Shown here: positions 33,051-41,406 of the stretch, in pieces
How the letters are laid out: each line of letters opens with the position of its first letter
Numbering within the stretch: position 1 is the first letter of the stretch
Source: Bdellovibrio sp. ZAP7
Lineage (GTDB): Bacteria; Bdellovibrionota; UBA1018; CAIMNF01
Assembly: GCA_945874535.1 (NCBI GenBank)
Contig: CAMCGZ010000018.1
Location: 1-49,381, forward strand
DNA: 49,381 nt
Direction: 5' to 3'
Notes under the pieces: generated by a model
Told to the model about the DNA's origin: nothing
Seen by the model: the letters and a program-made list of their open reading frames with translations, nothing else
The model's database searches: none
Position numbers and translations under genes: made by a program

Positions 33051-33977
33051 ATGTGTTATTCAGCAATGATTGAATCTTCGGTTCGGGAGCTCGCCCATCG
33101 CTATCAGGCTAGGGTGGATTTGAGCGCATTTGAGGGTCTCTTTGAGGCGCAAGAACGGACAGGCCGGCTCAAACTATTGAAAGGCCTCGAGACTTTCGTC
33201 GATGCCGCCCATTCTGAGCGAAGCGCGACCTTGCGTGAGCGCCTCCAGCGCTTGAGAGAACGGCAGATGACCGGGTTGCTGGCGGATCTGTCCGCCCAAG
33301 AAACAAGACTGGAGCATGCAAAAGCCCTGTTGGTCGAAAAAGAAACGAAGGCTCTGTTGAACGAGGTTCGGATTGCCGGGAACAAGATCAGGCAAATCCG
33401 GGAACGAATCGAGGAGCTCGAGCATTCGCTACCGCATTTCGAACGGATTTTCCCCGGGGTGTTCGCACCCCTGATCGTGGCGCATGAAGGAGAACGCTGG
33501 ATCCGACCATTTCGCTATCAGTTGCGTCCCGCCGGAGAACCCGAGTCCTTCGACCGGAAGTTCAACGGGACCTATAATGTTCGTAGGGATCGGCTTCATG
33601 AGGTCCGTTGGTGGAAGAATCTCTACGGTAAAAAACACGGACTACTGGTGATGAGGCGTTTTTACGAGCATGTGGAGGGAGCTGACGGGAAGTCCCTGAT
33701 TCTGGAATTCCGTGAGGAACAGGAGAAAGACCTGCTGGTGCCCTGCTTGTTCGATCGAAATGAAGAGGGTGCGGAGTCTTTGGACTCCTTTGGACTGATC
33801 ACAGATGATCCCAACCCCGAGGTGCTCGCAGCCGGACACGACCGTACGCCTGTATTTATCCGATCCGAGTCGCTCGATGATTGGCTCGATACCCGACCGG
33901 GAAAAGTCATCGATCAATTTGACGGGATTCTTGCCCGTAAACATCCAACCCGCTTTTTGAACAGTCCGTCGAGTTGA
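33051..33977 (+). CDS. SRAP-domain protein (YedK/HMCES-like) with helical insert
   Basis: 308 residues. It begins MCYSA, so removal of Met exposes Cys2, which forms the thiazolidine crosslink with abasic sites in single-stranded DNA. The other active-site residues are Asn176 (FNGTYNVRRD), Glu206 (RRFYEHV) and His263 (AGHDRTPVFI), all present. YedK has about 222 residues. Here about 100 residues (10-125) of charged coiled coil (ERLQRLRERQMTGLLADLS, KIRQIRERIEELEH) are inserted right after the catalytic Cys. The WGLIP motif is replaced by FRYQLRP. It protects abasic sites at replication forks and may act with dinB in damage tolerance. Confidence 0.88.
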   Translation: MCYSAMIESSVRELAHRYQARVDLSAFEGLFEAQERTGRLKLLKGLETFVDAAHSERSATLRERLQRLRERQMTGLLADLSAQETRLEHAKALLVEKETKALLNEVRIAGNKIRQIRERIEELEHSLPHFERIFPGVFAPLIVAHEGERWIRPFRYQLRPAGEPESFDRKFNGTYNVRRDRLHEVRWWKNLYGKKHGLLVMRRFYEHVEGADGKSLILEFREEQEKDLLVPCLFDRNEEGAESLDSFGLITDDPNPEVLAAGHDRTPVFIRSESLDDWLDTRPGKVIDQFDGILARKHPTRFLNSPSS

Positions 33978-34050
33978 TTCATAAACAAGACAGTTGAGGG
34001 TGGATGTCCGGAAGGGTATACTGGAAGAGTCCTTAGAATCAGGAGAACTC

Positions 34051-34623
34051 ATGATCTGGATCGGCGTTGCTGTGTTTCTGGTGTTGTTGATTGGAATTCT
34101 TCTAACTGTGGTCGTTTCTGTTTATAACGGAATTGTGGCCCTGAAGAATCAGGTCGATCGGGCTTGGGCCAATATCGATGTCGTCTTGAAGCAGCGCTAT
34201 GACGAGATTCCACAACTGGTACAGGTTCTCGAACAGACGGCTCAATATGAGAAGTCCGTGATTCAGAAGGTGATGGATGCCCGTGCGCGGTATGGATCGG
34301 CAAGAAATCCGGACGAAAAGGTGGGTGCATCACAAGAGATGTCGCTCGCACTCAAAGGAGTATTTGCCATCGGGGAGGCTTACCCCGAACTGAAGTCCAA
34401 TGCCAACTTCACCCATTTGCAGGATCGATTGAGTGCGCTTGAAGAGCAGCTCACTGATCGGCGGGAAGTTTACAATGAGGCAGTGACCAACTGGAACACC
34501 AGGATCGCCCAATTTCCGGAAATCCTGTTCCGATCCTTCATGACCCTCGAAGAACGGGTGCTGTTCCAGGTCACCGAGCAGGAAAAGTCCCGCCCGAACC
34601 TGAAAATGAATCTCGGAAATTGA
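34051..34623 (+). CDS. lemA: LemA-family membrane protein
   Basis: 190 residues from ATG 34051, with AGGAGA six bases upstream (an in-frame start at 33994 is unlikely). The N-terminal helix WIGVAVFLVLLIGILLTVVVSVYN anchors it, and VDRAWANIDVVLKQRYDEIPQLVQV and YNEAVTNWNTRIAQFP are the LemA signatures of a helical bundle. Function is poorly known. LemA commonly accompanies TPM or GIDE-domain proteins. Here it begins an operon with the GIDE protein (3-base gap) and a DUF1460 protein. Confidence 0.93.
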   Translation: MIWIGVAVFLVLLIGILLTVVVSVYNGIVALKNQVDRAWANIDVVLKQRYDEIPQLVQVLEQTAQYEKSVIQKVMDARARYGSARNPDEKVGASQEMSLALKGVFAIGEAYPELKSNANFTHLQDRLSALEEQLTDRREVYNEAVTNWNTRIAQFPEILFRSFMTLEERVLFQVTEQEKSRPNLKMNLGN

Positions 34624-34626
34624 TTT

Positions 34627-35409
34627 GTGGCCAAGGACAGTATCATGCAGTTTGCCGTCTTCGGGCTGGCCACCGGAGGGGCCATGATGGTCCGAGGTTT
34701 CCGTAAGTTCCGGGTGCGGAGGAAGATCGAAGACCTTCCCAGCAGTCGGATTGCTTTGGCGGCTCAGGGGCTGGTCGAATTTGAAGGGAAGGCGCGCCCT
34801 TTCGGGGGGAAAGTATTCCAAGCCACCGATGGTCAGCCCACCCTGTTCTCGAGGGTGATGATTGAGCAGTACCGCTCCGGAAAGAAGTCCCGCTGGGTGG
34901 AGCGCTGGAGCTATGACTTGGGCGAACGGTTTTTGATCGAAGACTCCACTGGAGTGGCCAACGTGATCGTCAAAGGGGCGGAGCTCCATCTGAAGCGCGA
35001 GACCATCCTCTGGAATCTTCTGCCCCCCGCGCAGCAACAAGCTTTTTTGCTCGAGTCCGCCGGTAAGATCAGCTCTCCTTCTGCGATGAGTTCCGGGGAG
35101 TGGCGAGTGACAGAAGAAAAGGTCACCCTCGACGAGGACGTCCTCGTCATTGGCAATTTCAGAACCCGCCGAAACGAGCCTGAAGTGGTGATCCGTATTC
35201 CCGGTACACCGGTGACCGAGCGGAAGGTGAGGTCTTCCGGAGGGTTGATGCGCGACCCGATTCACCCCTTGATTCTTGCGGATGGAACCCAACAGGAAGT
35301 CCTGTCGCGGGTGAATCACGGGGTATGGAACATGATCTTGGGGGCTGCCGCGTTCAGTTTCGGGGTGGCTTGCGCGATTTTTGAGATCTTGGGTCATCGA
35401 CGACCTTGA
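34627..35409 (+). CDS. GIDE-domain membrane protein
   Basis: 260 residues. It starts at GTG 34627, or perhaps ATG 34645. The N-terminal hydrophobic stretch is MQFAVFGLATGGAMMVRG, and a second one lies at the C-terminus (MILGAAAFSFGVACAIFEIL). Between them is a GIDE-type domain (PF12483): IEDLPSSRIALAAQGLVEFEGKARP, then RWSYDLGERFLIEDSTGVANVIVKGAELHL. In eukaryotes GIDE is the membrane part of the MUL1 E3 ligase, but here no RING finger is present. Bacterial GIDE proteins typically neighbour LemA, as here. Confidence 0.8.
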   Translation: MAKDSIMQFAVFGLATGGAMMVRGFRKFRVRRKIEDLPSSRIALAAQGLVEFEGKARPFGGKVFQATDGQPTLFSRVMIEQYRSGKKSRWVERWSYDLGERFLIEDSTGVANVIVKGAELHLKRETILWNLLPPAQQQAFLLESAGKISSPSAMSSGEWRVTEEKVTLDEDVLVIGNFRTRRNEPEVVIRIPGTPVTERKVRSSGGLMRDPIHPLILADGTQQEVLSRVNHGVWNMILGAAAFSFGVACAIFEILGHRRP

Positions 35410-35440
35410 CAAGGTGCGGAAATCGGGGCAGTTTTCGGCC

Positions 35441-36355
35441 ATGGGTTGGCTCAAAAGGGTTCTGATCTTCGTTTGTGGATTACACGCGCTTGTCGTGTTC
35501 GCCGAGCCGCGGGATGAGGCTGCTTCCCTTATTGCCAAATACCGAGATGCAGAGGCCATGACCGCCCGTCTCAGCGCTTTTTCATCCGAGTTTTTGGGGC
35601 TTCCGTATGGAACCACCGGTCCACTCGGTGAGGGTCTTTCCGGCAGGTACGATCAAGACCCTCTCTATCGCTTTGACACCTTCGATTGCACCACCTTTGT
35701 CGAAACAGTGGTTTCTCTGAGTCTATCCACAAACGTGGATGCCTTTGAAACCTCCATGAACCGCATTCGTTACGAGGGTGGAGAAGTCGAGTTTCTGAAA
35801 CGGAATCATTTTCCAAGTCTTCAGTGGATTCCCAATAACCTTTCGAACGGAATCTTTGAGGAAGCCAATTCGAAAGTCCTTCCTGATGAAGAACAGTCTC
35901 TGGCTGAAGCGATGATTGACATCGGGGGATGGCTGAAAAAATCCGGTCCGGGGTTGATTCAAATTCCGGGGCTTTCCACTTCTGAGCGTACCGAGCGGGG
36001 GCTCGAGCTTCAAGGGCAGGCTGACCGGTTTTCACCTGTCCGCGCGACTCTCAAGTACCTGCCCATCGCTCGCTTGCTCAGGGACCCTGCATTGCTCCGA
36101 CGGATTCCGGACGGCGCCATCATCAATTTTGTCAGGCCGAATTGGGATCTGATTGCATCGACCGGAACCCGGATGAATGTTTCCCACCAGGGGTTGGTAT
36201 TCAATACCTCGAAAGGGATCAGACTCCGTCACGCCAGCGTCAGTGGCGAAAAGCGGGTGATGGAAGTGAGCCTGCTCACCTATTTGAAAGCGTTTGAGAA
36301 TCATCCCACCATGAAGGGGATCCACCTGCTCACTTTGCGCCAGTCAGGGCTTTGA
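35441..36355 (+). CDS. DUF1460 cell-wall amidase-like protein (NlpC/P60-like)
   Basis: 304 residues. ATG 35441 gives a signal peptide (MGWLKRVLIFVCGLHALVVFA). The core has FLGLPYGTTGPLGEG, then RFDTFDCTTFVETVVSLSLS with the likely nucleophile Cys, and MNVSHQGLVF with the His, which is the DUF1460 (PF07313) arrangement of NlpC/P60-like N-acetylmuramoyl-L-alanine amidases. It would cut peptidoglycan in the periplasm. It lies 31 bases after the GIDE gene on the same strand. Its 3' end overlaps the convergent secreted-protein gene by 26 bases. Confidence 0.85.
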   Translation: MGWLKRVLIFVCGLHALVVFAEPRDEAASLIAKYRDAEAMTARLSAFSSEFLGLPYGTTGPLGEGLSGRYDQDPLYRFDTFDCTTFVETVVSLSLSTNVDAFETSMNRIRYEGGEVEFLKRNHFPSLQWIPNNLSNGIFEEANSKVLPDEEQSLAEAMIDIGGWLKKSGPGLIQIPGLSTSERTERGLELQGQADRFSPVRATLKYLPIARLLRDPALLRRIPDGAIINFVRPNWDLIASTGTRMNVSHQGLVFNTSKGIRLRHASVSGEKRVMEVSLLTYLKAFENHPTMKGIHLLTLRQSGL

Positions 36356-37256
36356 TCACTTGTGAGCAATCCGCATCGGTCCGGAAAGCGGCACACGAAG
36401 TACCCATGGACTTGATGTAGAGCAGGCGACGGGCAAAATACTCGCGGCAAAGGATTTCTGCCGCGGCCCGAGTCGGTTTTTTTTCAGCGTACGATTTTAC
36501 CAGATCGTCCGCACAAATGTTTTGATCTTCAGTTCCATAGGGATGATCGGTCATCAAGGTCAGAGGAACTTTTCCATCCGAATCGTTTTCAGTGATCACG
36601 CAGTCTCCGAAGCATGATTTCCCTTTGATCCGGGTGGAGCATTTGGAAGGCTCTTGATGGATTCCGGGCGGGAGCGGTTGAGGGTGAATGCTTTTTGCTG
36701 GCAGGAGCAAGCCCGACTGCGACTTTCGGGCGAGTTTGAACCGGGAATCGTAAGGAGACCTCACCAGTGTCTTCGAGGAGCAGCTCGGGATCTCCTGCAT
36801 CGACCAGTCTCCAGAGGTGGCTGATTTGAATTTCGAAGTTTTGATCAGGCTCAGGTTCAAGCACTGCTTTTCTGCATGATTCAGACATTCCCGCTCCGCC
36901 CAAGCCGAAAAAACAGAGCCTAGCGAGCTCGGCGCTATGAAGGAAGGAGGGTGGTGACCGTCACCCGGCATCAAGCCCTGTTCCTCGGGATTGAAAGTCC
37001 GGGTCACCGATGTTTCCACGAGGTCCGATTTCCCGTCGCAGGTGAACTCGCATTGGAGGGTGGCATCAAAAGAATACTGAGCCATAGATCCGCTTAAGCC
37101 GGGAAAGTCACAATGGGAGGCGGGTTTACTTTGGCCCAAGACTCTCCGGGACCAGGCTGTGGGTTCGTACATTCCTCCAGCTTCGATCTTCGGTTCAGCC
37201 GAGGCAGTGCTAGAGATGACGAGAAGGGCGATTGAAGTGAATTGGAGTTTCACCAC
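36330..37256 (-). CDS. Secreted Cys-rich hypothetical protein
   Basis: About 308 residues. I start at GTG 37256, giving the signal VVKLQFTSIALLVISSTASA (cut before EPKIE). A TTG at 37313 extends it without support. The mature part has 14 or more Cys spread evenly and is likely disulfide-rich (CDFPG, CEFTCDG, SCFGDCVI). No domain recognised. The C-terminus contains KSYAEKKPTRAAAEILCREYFARRLLY, a helical end. It is divergent from the transglutaminase-like gene and convergent with the DUF1460 gene. Confidence 0.6.
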   Translation of the reverse strand: MVKLQFTSIALLVISSTASAEPKIEAGGMYEPTAWSRRVLGQSKPASHCDFPGLSGSMAQYSFDATLQCEFTCDGKSDLVETSVTRTFNPEEQGLMPGDGHHPPSFIAPSSLGSVFSAWAERECLNHAEKQCLNLSLIKTSKFKSATSGDWSMQEIPSCSSKTLVRSPYDSRFKLARKSQSGLLLPAKSIHPQPLPPGIHQEPSKCSTRIKGKSCFGDCVITENDSDGKVPLTLMTDHPYGTEDQNICADDLVKSYAEKKPTRAAAEILCREYFARRLLYIKSMGTSCAAFRTDADCSQVIKALTGAK

Positions 37257-37364
37257 ATGAGAATAGCACGTAATGGATGGGCCCGAGAATACAGAAGGCT
37301 CCGTATCAACCAAGGGGATAGAGATTGGTTTTCAAGGTTCCCACTTTGTGCCATTCTGTCGCAG

Positions 37365-39182
37365 ATGTTTAATCAGGCGCTCAGGTCATTTGTGGCCTCT
37401 TTGGCCATCGTTTTGGTGGTGACGCTCCCTTATGCGCGGGGTGTAAAAGACTCCCCGAAAGGTTCGGTCGAGTCCGGGTTCGAGGGTGAGGACCGGGAGG
37501 ATGGATTGCCTGGTCCGGAGCTCCTGGATGCGACGTTTGTTTACGATGCCAATGTCGGCCCGGGAGGGGTCCAAGTCACCGTCCATAATCCAGTCATCGA
37601 AAACGTCAATGCTCCCAATTTGAGGCGTATTTCTGAGATTTCATCGACCTCATTCGGGGTCAATTCGCAACCTTGGACCCGCCCCCCCAAAAGCTATTCC
37701 GAGTCCCTGGTTTATGTGGAAGGAATCGCTTCGACTCTGAAAAAGGACGAGAAACTACTACTATTGTCTATGGCTGGAGAAAAACTGGGCCGAGGGTACG
37801 ATCAGACCCTTCCCACCGGTGAAACCTCGCTCGATCAGCTGTTTTTCAATGCCCAGAGTGGTGGAGTGAGGGGCGGCGTTTGCCGGGACATTCACGCTTA
37901 TTTGTCTGAATATGCCGAGGCGCTCGGCTTCAAGAATACCGGGATGTTCAATTTTGCGATCGATGACGAGACCAGGCACCAAGTGTCTTATTACCAAGAT
38001 CCAGCCACAGGCGAATACCTGATTCAAGACTACTACCGGATCATCAATACCGGAAAAAACACCATGCTCGAGGCGCTCGATATCGCAACCTCGGTGGAGG
38101 GAGTCCTGACCGAGATCACCTACATCGGCACCAAGGCTGGAGTCCGGGCATATACTCCGAGTCCCACGCGTTGGATCACCAAGCACATGAAGGAGGCCTC
38201 CCGCCTCGATCAGCGGTCGATGGTTTCGCTGAATGTGGGGCGGAACGAGCGAACTTTTCAACTGGCGCTTTCGAGCAGTAAAGATTCGGTTTTTAGGGCC
38301 AAGGGGTTTTATCTTCATTCGGATTATCAGGCCGAAGAGGGGATGTATCGATTGGATATGTTCGGCGTTGCAGGCGGGCTCGACACAAAGGTCTTGCTCG
38401 ACAATCCGATCATTCATGAAGTGGGGCTGAATGCCACGGCAATGGGCGGGCGGATCTTGTTTCAAAACCCCCTTTACCTGGCGCAGCTTCCGAGCTCGAG
38501 CGGAGAGCCGATTCATCAGAGCAATATGGCCCGTTTCGGGCTGAAGGGGTACGCGAAGGTCGATCGATTGACCGGTTCCCTGATTGTCGAAGGCTCCACC
38601 GTGGAGAACACGGGTGGCCCCATGAACGCACCTTACACTCACCAAATCAGGCCGCAGCTCACTTATCAGACCTTCATACCGTCTTTTCTGGTCGAGATTG
38701 CCCGCTCCCTACAACTCCTTCCGAAGTCGATGCTCGAGCCCGGTTATGCGCTCAAGACAGTTTACGATCAGGTCAGCGTGGTGATCGACGGGCGGAACGA
38801 CGGCCGGAATGCCTATCTGTATTTCAGGGGCGATTATTACCTCTTCGACGGGATCAGTGGCATGAGTGCCGAAGGAGTGAAGGGAGTGCTTCGAGCTGCG
38901 ATTCCTTCAGAGACTCTGGGTGAGTTCGCAGTGGTGCTCGAAACCTCAAAGATGCTCAAGAACCGCACTCAGGATCCTTACTACGATTCGCTTCCCTATG
39001 GCGAGGCTGGCATTGAGTGGATGAAGCGTGTCGGGAAGAGCATTGAAGTCGGTTCGGGTGTATCGGTCGGGAATGGTCGCCGCCCGTCACCGCTGTTTGA
39101 AAATTCTACCGATGCGATTCCAACAGTGAACGGCACCCGTCCGGTGCTGAACGGGGATCTTTGGATCCGCTTCAAGCTCTAA
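37365..39182 (+). CDS. Secreted transglutaminase-like protein
   Basis: 605 residues from ATG 37365, with signal MFNQALRSFVASLAIVLVVTLPYARG. Earlier starts (from 37242) run through the divergent promoter. The N-terminal half has GGVCRDIHAYLSEYAEALGF with a Cys at a helix start, RHQVSYYQDPATGEYLIQDYYR with His and Asp, in the order Cys-His-Asp of transglutaminase-like cysteine proteases. The C-terminal half is beta-rich (YLYFRGDYYLFDG, GVSVGNGRRPSP) and ends DLWIRFKL. Together they might be an exported protease plus outer-membrane or surface domain. The assignment is by motif only. Its end interlocks with the next gene (CTAA). Confidence 0.55.
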   Translation: MFNQALRSFVASLAIVLVVTLPYARGVKDSPKGSVESGFEGEDREDGLPGPELLDATFVYDANVGPGGVQVTVHNPVIENVNAPNLRRISEISSTSFGVNSQPWTRPPKSYSESLVYVEGIASTLKKDEKLLLLSMAGEKLGRGYDQTLPTGETSLDQLFFNAQSGGVRGGVCRDIHAYLSEYAEALGFKNTGMFNFAIDDETRHQVSYYQDPATGEYLIQDYYRIINTGKNTMLEALDIATSVEGVLTEITYIGTKAGVRAYTPSPTRWITKHMKEASRLDQRSMVSLNVGRNERTFQLALSSSKDSVFRAKGFYLHSDYQAEEGMYRLDMFGVAGGLDTKVLLDNPIIHEVGLNATAMGGRILFQNPLYLAQLPSSSGEPIHQSNMARFGLKGYAKVDRLTGSLIVEGSTVENTGGPMNAPYTHQIRPQLTYQTFIPSFLVEIARSLQLLPKSMLEPGYALKTVYDQVSVVIDGRNDGRNAYLYFRGDYYLFDGISGMSAEGVKGVLRAAIPSETLGEFAVVLETSKMLKNRTQDPYYDSLPYGEAGIEWMKRVGKSIEVGSGVSVGNGRRPSPLFENSTDAIPTVNGTRPVLNGDLWIRFKL

Positions 39183-40747
39183 GGCAGGGTTCTCAGGTCC
39201 AAGAGTAAAAGTCCCGAAGGGCCCGGTGGAAGGGTCCGTTTCCCGTAGCTCTGTTCACTCCGGCCTTGGGGGGATTCAGCCCTCACCTTTAGCTCGAACT
39301 CACCTTTCAGGGCAGGCAGGTGAGCCGAAGCCAGAACCTGTGGAAGCAAGCTCCAAGAGCGTAAATCGGGAGCATTGGCCGCATCGATCGCCCTTTTTGC
39401 GATGAAGTAGCCGGCCAGGATCGCAAGCTTCTTGAACCCGGCGCCTTCACCCTCGGCAGATTGGTATGCCTTGATCGCCGGAATCAAGATGGCCAGATAC
39501 TGCAAGCCGATCTTGAGGGCTTTGCCTGCAAACTCTTTATCGCGCCGGGCTTTCAGTTCCGTGTGCAGGAGTTCTTGCAAAGGCGTCACCAGAGCCAGCG
39601 GCAATTCCTGGACTCGGCCGTCGGTGGATTTCAGTTCGAGCGTCAGTCTCAGGTCTTTCGGAGGTGGCGGGAGTGCCGGAAATGAAATCAAAAACCCGAA
39701 TCCACGATCGGCGGCATCAGTCAGGTGCCTCGGAGCATCTTCAGGATCGCTCGCAATGGCTCCGGCCATGGCTCCAGTAAAAGTCACCAGCCCGAACTCT
39801 GGCGCATAGTGCAGGAGAATCCGAAACCCGATGTCTTCGAGCTGGGCACGAAGGAACGGGTCCTCAATTCCCTGAAATAATGTAGAAAGTCCGATGTAAG
39901 TGTTCCGGGCTTTGTAAGGGCTGATCACCCCCCCTTGGAGGAGCACCAGAATTCCATCGTCCGAATCTGTACGAATCTGCTGTTCCAGGCCCGAGGTCAG
40001 TTGCCGGATCGACTCCGATGCATGCTGGAGTCCACTCACACGGGCTTGTTCTTGATCGAGAACCCTGAGGGCTTGTCCCAATAAGATCTGTGCGGTCTTC
40101 TTTTCAGATCCTTGGGCCGATCGGGCATGGAGGTAAGAGGCGAGGATCCGGGCCCAAGTGTCTTCTTGATAGTAATCCGCGTGTCTGTAGCTTCTTTTCA
40201 GGTTCTCGAGGTGGGTGTCCCAGGCCAGGAGTTCGGCCCGTGCTTTGGTTCTCAGATCAGCAACTTCTTTGGAGCTGAAGGACCTTGCCGGGTGCTTCTC
40301 TGCCTGGACCTGAATGCGCCCCTTTTCGTCCTGGATCTCGGGGGTTTCCCAAGCAGGGGTCTTTCCCTCGTCCGCCAGAAGCGTATAGGCGAGCACCAAG
40401 TATTGGTGCAGATATGAGTACTCGATCGGATTGCCGCCGTAAGCTTTGTCAAACCACGAGAAAGTTCCGTGATCCGAACGGACGCTGTTCGATACTTCCC
40501 GGCTCTTGTTCAAAAAGTAAATCGCCTTCTCGTACTGTCCGTTCGAGAAGGCGATCGAAGAAAGCATCAAAAAATGCTGGAGACGGCTGTCGCTTCGCTT
40601 GAAGACTTCGGCAGTGTAGAGAGAGGCCTCTGCCTTAACGAAGTCCCGTTCGAGAAACGCGTTCCTCGCATCCTTGATCCTGAGCTGGTCCCCTCCGGCA
40701 CAGCCGGTGAGCCAGAGGATCAGCAGGAGTGAGGCCGCTTTCACCAC
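39179..40747 (-). CDS. COG3014-like TPR lipoprotein
   Basis: 522 residues. It starts at GTG 40747, overlapping the upstream gene's stop, after GAGGGTGGCGGG. The lipobox is LTGC (MVKAASLLLILWLTGC), so it is anchored in the outer or inner membrane. Residues about 25-130 form TPR-like helices (NAFLERDFVKAEASLYTAEV, GQYEKAIYFLNKS). The middle has YKARNTYIGLSTLFQGIEDPFLRA and a helical hydrophobic patch (LVTFTGAMAGAIA). This matches the COG3014 family that accompanies LpoB-type PBP activators in several Gram-negatives. It is the last of four lipoprotein genes. Its function is unknown. Confidence 0.75.
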   Translation of the reverse strand: MVKAASLLLILWLTGCAGGDQLRIKDARNAFLERDFVKAEASLYTAEVFKRSDSRLQHFLMLSSIAFSNGQYEKAIYFLNKSREVSNSVRSDHGTFSWFDKAYGGNPIEYSYLHQYLVLAYTLLADEGKTPAWETPEIQDEKGRIQVQAEKHPARSFSSKEVADLRTKARAELLAWDTHLENLKRSYRHADYYQEDTWARILASYLHARSAQGSEKKTAQILLGQALRVLDQEQARVSGLQHASESIRQLTSGLEQQIRTDSDDGILVLLQGGVISPYKARNTYIGLSTLFQGIEDPFLRAQLEDIGFRILLHYAPEFGLVTFTGAMAGAIASDPEDAPRHLTDAADRGFGFLISFPALPPPPKDLRLTLELKSTDGRVQELPLALVTPLQELLHTELKARRDKEFAGKALKIGLQYLAILIPAIKAYQSAEGEGAGFKKLAILAGYFIAKRAIDAANAPDLRSWSLLPQVLASAHLPALKGEFELKVRAESPQGRSEQSYGKRTLPPGPSGLLLLDLRTLP

Positions 40748-41376
40748 TTCCCGCCACCCTCACTGTACTTGTTGATTTTCTCACGGACGCGGCAGACCTC
40801 TTCCGAGCTTTGGATGTCGGTCAGGCGAAGGTTTACGGTGTAAGTCTTGATGGTCTTACCGTTCCGGGTTTCGGGCTTCATGTTGATATCGCCGAAAATC
40901 ATCGCATCGGCCCCAGACTGCTTGCCGACTTTTTTAGCCTGGGCAGGGTCGACCATGCCGTCGTTCTGGTAGGTGATCTCCTTCAGAAGCGCATCCCGGC
41001 GGGAGGCATCGATCAGCGTGAACTGATCGGAATTCGACATTTTCTCGAGAAGCGCATCTTCAAGATCCTTTACGGGGAAATACGCCTCCGAGGTGTTGTT
41101 CCGGATCTCTCCCACAAAGAGTTTGATCCGTTTGCCAGAATACTTGATCGAGTATTCAGAAAACCGCTTGTGAGCGTAAACCTGCTTCATGCCTCCGTCA
41201 ATCACCCGGATGGTATCGCCATCGACCCAGTTGTCGGTGATTTCCATCGCTTTTTCGTCGGCTTTCGAGTCATCCACCCGCTCGGCCTTGAAGCTCGAGC
41301 AGGCCGGGGTAAGAGCCAGGAGAGTGAGGGCCAGTGTAATCAGGGGCAGTGGAATCAGGGAATGTGTACGTTTCAT
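40741..41376 (-). CDS. LpoB-like penicillin-binding-protein activator lipoprotein
   Basis: 211 residues. The signal ends LTLLALTPACSS, with a lipobox-like Cys preceded by Pro-Ala. The mature domain has YSGKRIKLFVGEIRNNTSEAYFPVKDLEDALLEKMSNSDQFTLIDASRRDALLKEI and GADAMIFGDINMKPE, the LpoB/CsgG-like fold. LpoB of E. coli activates PBP1B from the outer membrane. A similar peptidoglycan-synthesis role is likely but the partner is not in the window. AAAGG precedes the ATG. It overlaps the COG3014-like gene by seven bases. Confidence 0.82.
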   Translation of the reverse strand: MKRTHSLIPLPLITLALTLLALTPACSSFKAERVDDSKADEKAMEITDNWVDGDTIRVIDGGMKQVYAHKRFSEYSIKYSGKRIKLFVGEIRNNTSEAYFPVKDLEDALLEKMSNSDQFTLIDASRRDALLKEITYQNDGMVDPAQAKKVGKQSGADAMIFGDINMKPETRNGKTIKTYTVNLRLTDIQSSEEVCRVREKINKYSEGGGKW

Positions 41377-41406
41377 AGTTCAACCTTTCTTGAGTGGGTG
41401 TCAGAC

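Noticed and set aside
34330-35616. 428-residue minus-strand ORF
   Set aside because: It lies opposite LemA, GIDE and DUF1460 genes, which have clear family motifs and ribosome sites. Its sequence is Pro/His/Arg-rich as in shadow frames.
37761-38645. 294-residue minus-strand ORF
   Set aside because: Opposite strand of the transglutaminase-like gene. No signal, motif or ribosome site, and shadow-like composition.
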